A stretch of 6,386 nt of DNA from Treponema sp. GTDB taxonomy: Bacteria > Spirochaetota > Spirochaetia > Treponematales > Treponemataceae. The notes below the pieces were generated by a model that was not told the DNA's origin, did not search any database, and saw only the letters and a program-made list of their open reading frames with translations. The stretch is from the NCBI GenBank assembly GCA_017613485.1, contig JAGADS010000073.1:1-6386 (forward strand), in the 5' to 3' direction. Every line of letters begins with the position of its first letter. Within the stretch, counting starts at the first letter, position 1. The translations under genes were made by a program, and so were the position numbers. Below, one piece after another: positions 6,162 through 6,386 of the stretch.

Positions 6162-6386
6162 ATGAAAAAGATTTTTCAAAGATTGATTTCGATAACGATG
6201 TTTGCCTTGGCACCTCTTGTCTTGTGTATTGCTCAGGATAGTGTGGATATTCCGCTGACGGTTTTTTCGGATGCAGATGAGGCTGAGTATTCTGATGATG
6301 ACATAATACCTATTGGAGCTGACTCACAGGATGAAGTTACATATTCAGACTATGATTATTCTGATGAGGTGTTTGTTGTTGATAAT
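6162..6386 (+). CDS. Secreted or membrane protein, N-terminal part; probable TPM-domain protein (YdjH-like)
   Basis: Seventy-five codons are visible before the window ends. Residues 1-24 form a signal peptide (MKKIFQR, then a hydrophobic core, with likely cleavage after CIA). Residues 25-75 contain 17 Asp/Glu and no Lys or Arg, with repeated Tyr-Ser-Asp motifs (YSDDD, YSDYDYSDE). The last visible residues, FVVDN, resemble the start of TPM domains, which typically open with a V-D-x-AG-L-type motif; the domain itself would lie beyond the edge. Position after a YdjI-like SPFH gene and a YdjG-like gene is the main support for a YdjH-like TPM protein. In B. subtilis YdjH is a membrane partner of YdjI and YdjG. 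No catalytic or binding residues can be assessed. An alternative is an unrelated acidic exported protein. Confidence 0.65.
   Translation, partial: MKKIFQRLISITMFALAPLVLCIAQDSVDIPLTVFSDADEAEYSDDDIIPIGADSQDEVTYSDYDYSDEVFVVDN

Overview
The window looks like chromosomal DNA of a host-associated anaerobe. The gene repertoire is consistent with a Treponema-like spirochaete, with Lachnospiraceae-type Firmicutes as the main alternative. The evidence is moderately AT-rich DNA, a relaxed lipobox, a PyrE and an SPFH/zinc-ribbon set of the kind I associate with both groups, and weak use of Shine-Dalgarno sites. No 16S rRNA or other decisive marker is present, so the assignment is an inference.

Layout. 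(1) Bases 3-542 hold the 3' part of a cyclic-di-GMP phosphodiesterase (EAL domain). Its stop overlaps by 4 nt the start of a papain-type cysteine peptidase lipoprotein with a C-terminal lectin-like domain (539-1783). (2) pyrE (1829-2497) encodes orotate phosphoribosyltransferase. (3) A membrane-anchored alpha/beta hydrolase (2524-3351, minus strand) converges on pyrE. (4) A 171-bp divergent intergenic region carries promoters for the hydrolase and for the right-hand gene set. (5) Bases 3523-6386 hold an operon resembling B. subtilis ydjI-ydjG-ydjH: an SPFH (stomatin/flotillin-like) protein with three C-terminal zinc ribbons, a two-zinc-ribbon membrane protein, and the beginning of a secreted protein that is probably a TPM-domain protein.

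The right-hand operon is the most interesting part. A 73-bp palindromic element with 17-bp imperfect terminal inverted repeats, flanked by a perfect 7-bp direct repeat (TTATTTA), lies between the SPFH gene and the zinc-ribbon gene and looks like a small non-autonomous mobile element. The zinc-ribbon gene then carries a single in-frame amber codon at 5410-5412. The frame stays open for 239 further codons of family-like sequence ending in a membrane helix. TAG is used as a normal stop by two other genes here, so the amber is most simply a recent nonsense mutation, with readthrough or sequence error as alternatives. In B. subtilis the YdjG and YdjH membrane proteins are thought to localise YdjI, so loss of the YdjG-like membrane helix would be expected to uncouple the SPFH protein from its anchor.

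A second signal is in the promoters. pyrE and the hydrolase both lack a Shine-Dalgarno site, and both have a perfect TATAAT exactly 6 nt before the ATG. This spacing suggests leaderless transcripts. The SPFH gene instead has a conventional promoter, a leader of about 43 nt and a GGAGG site.
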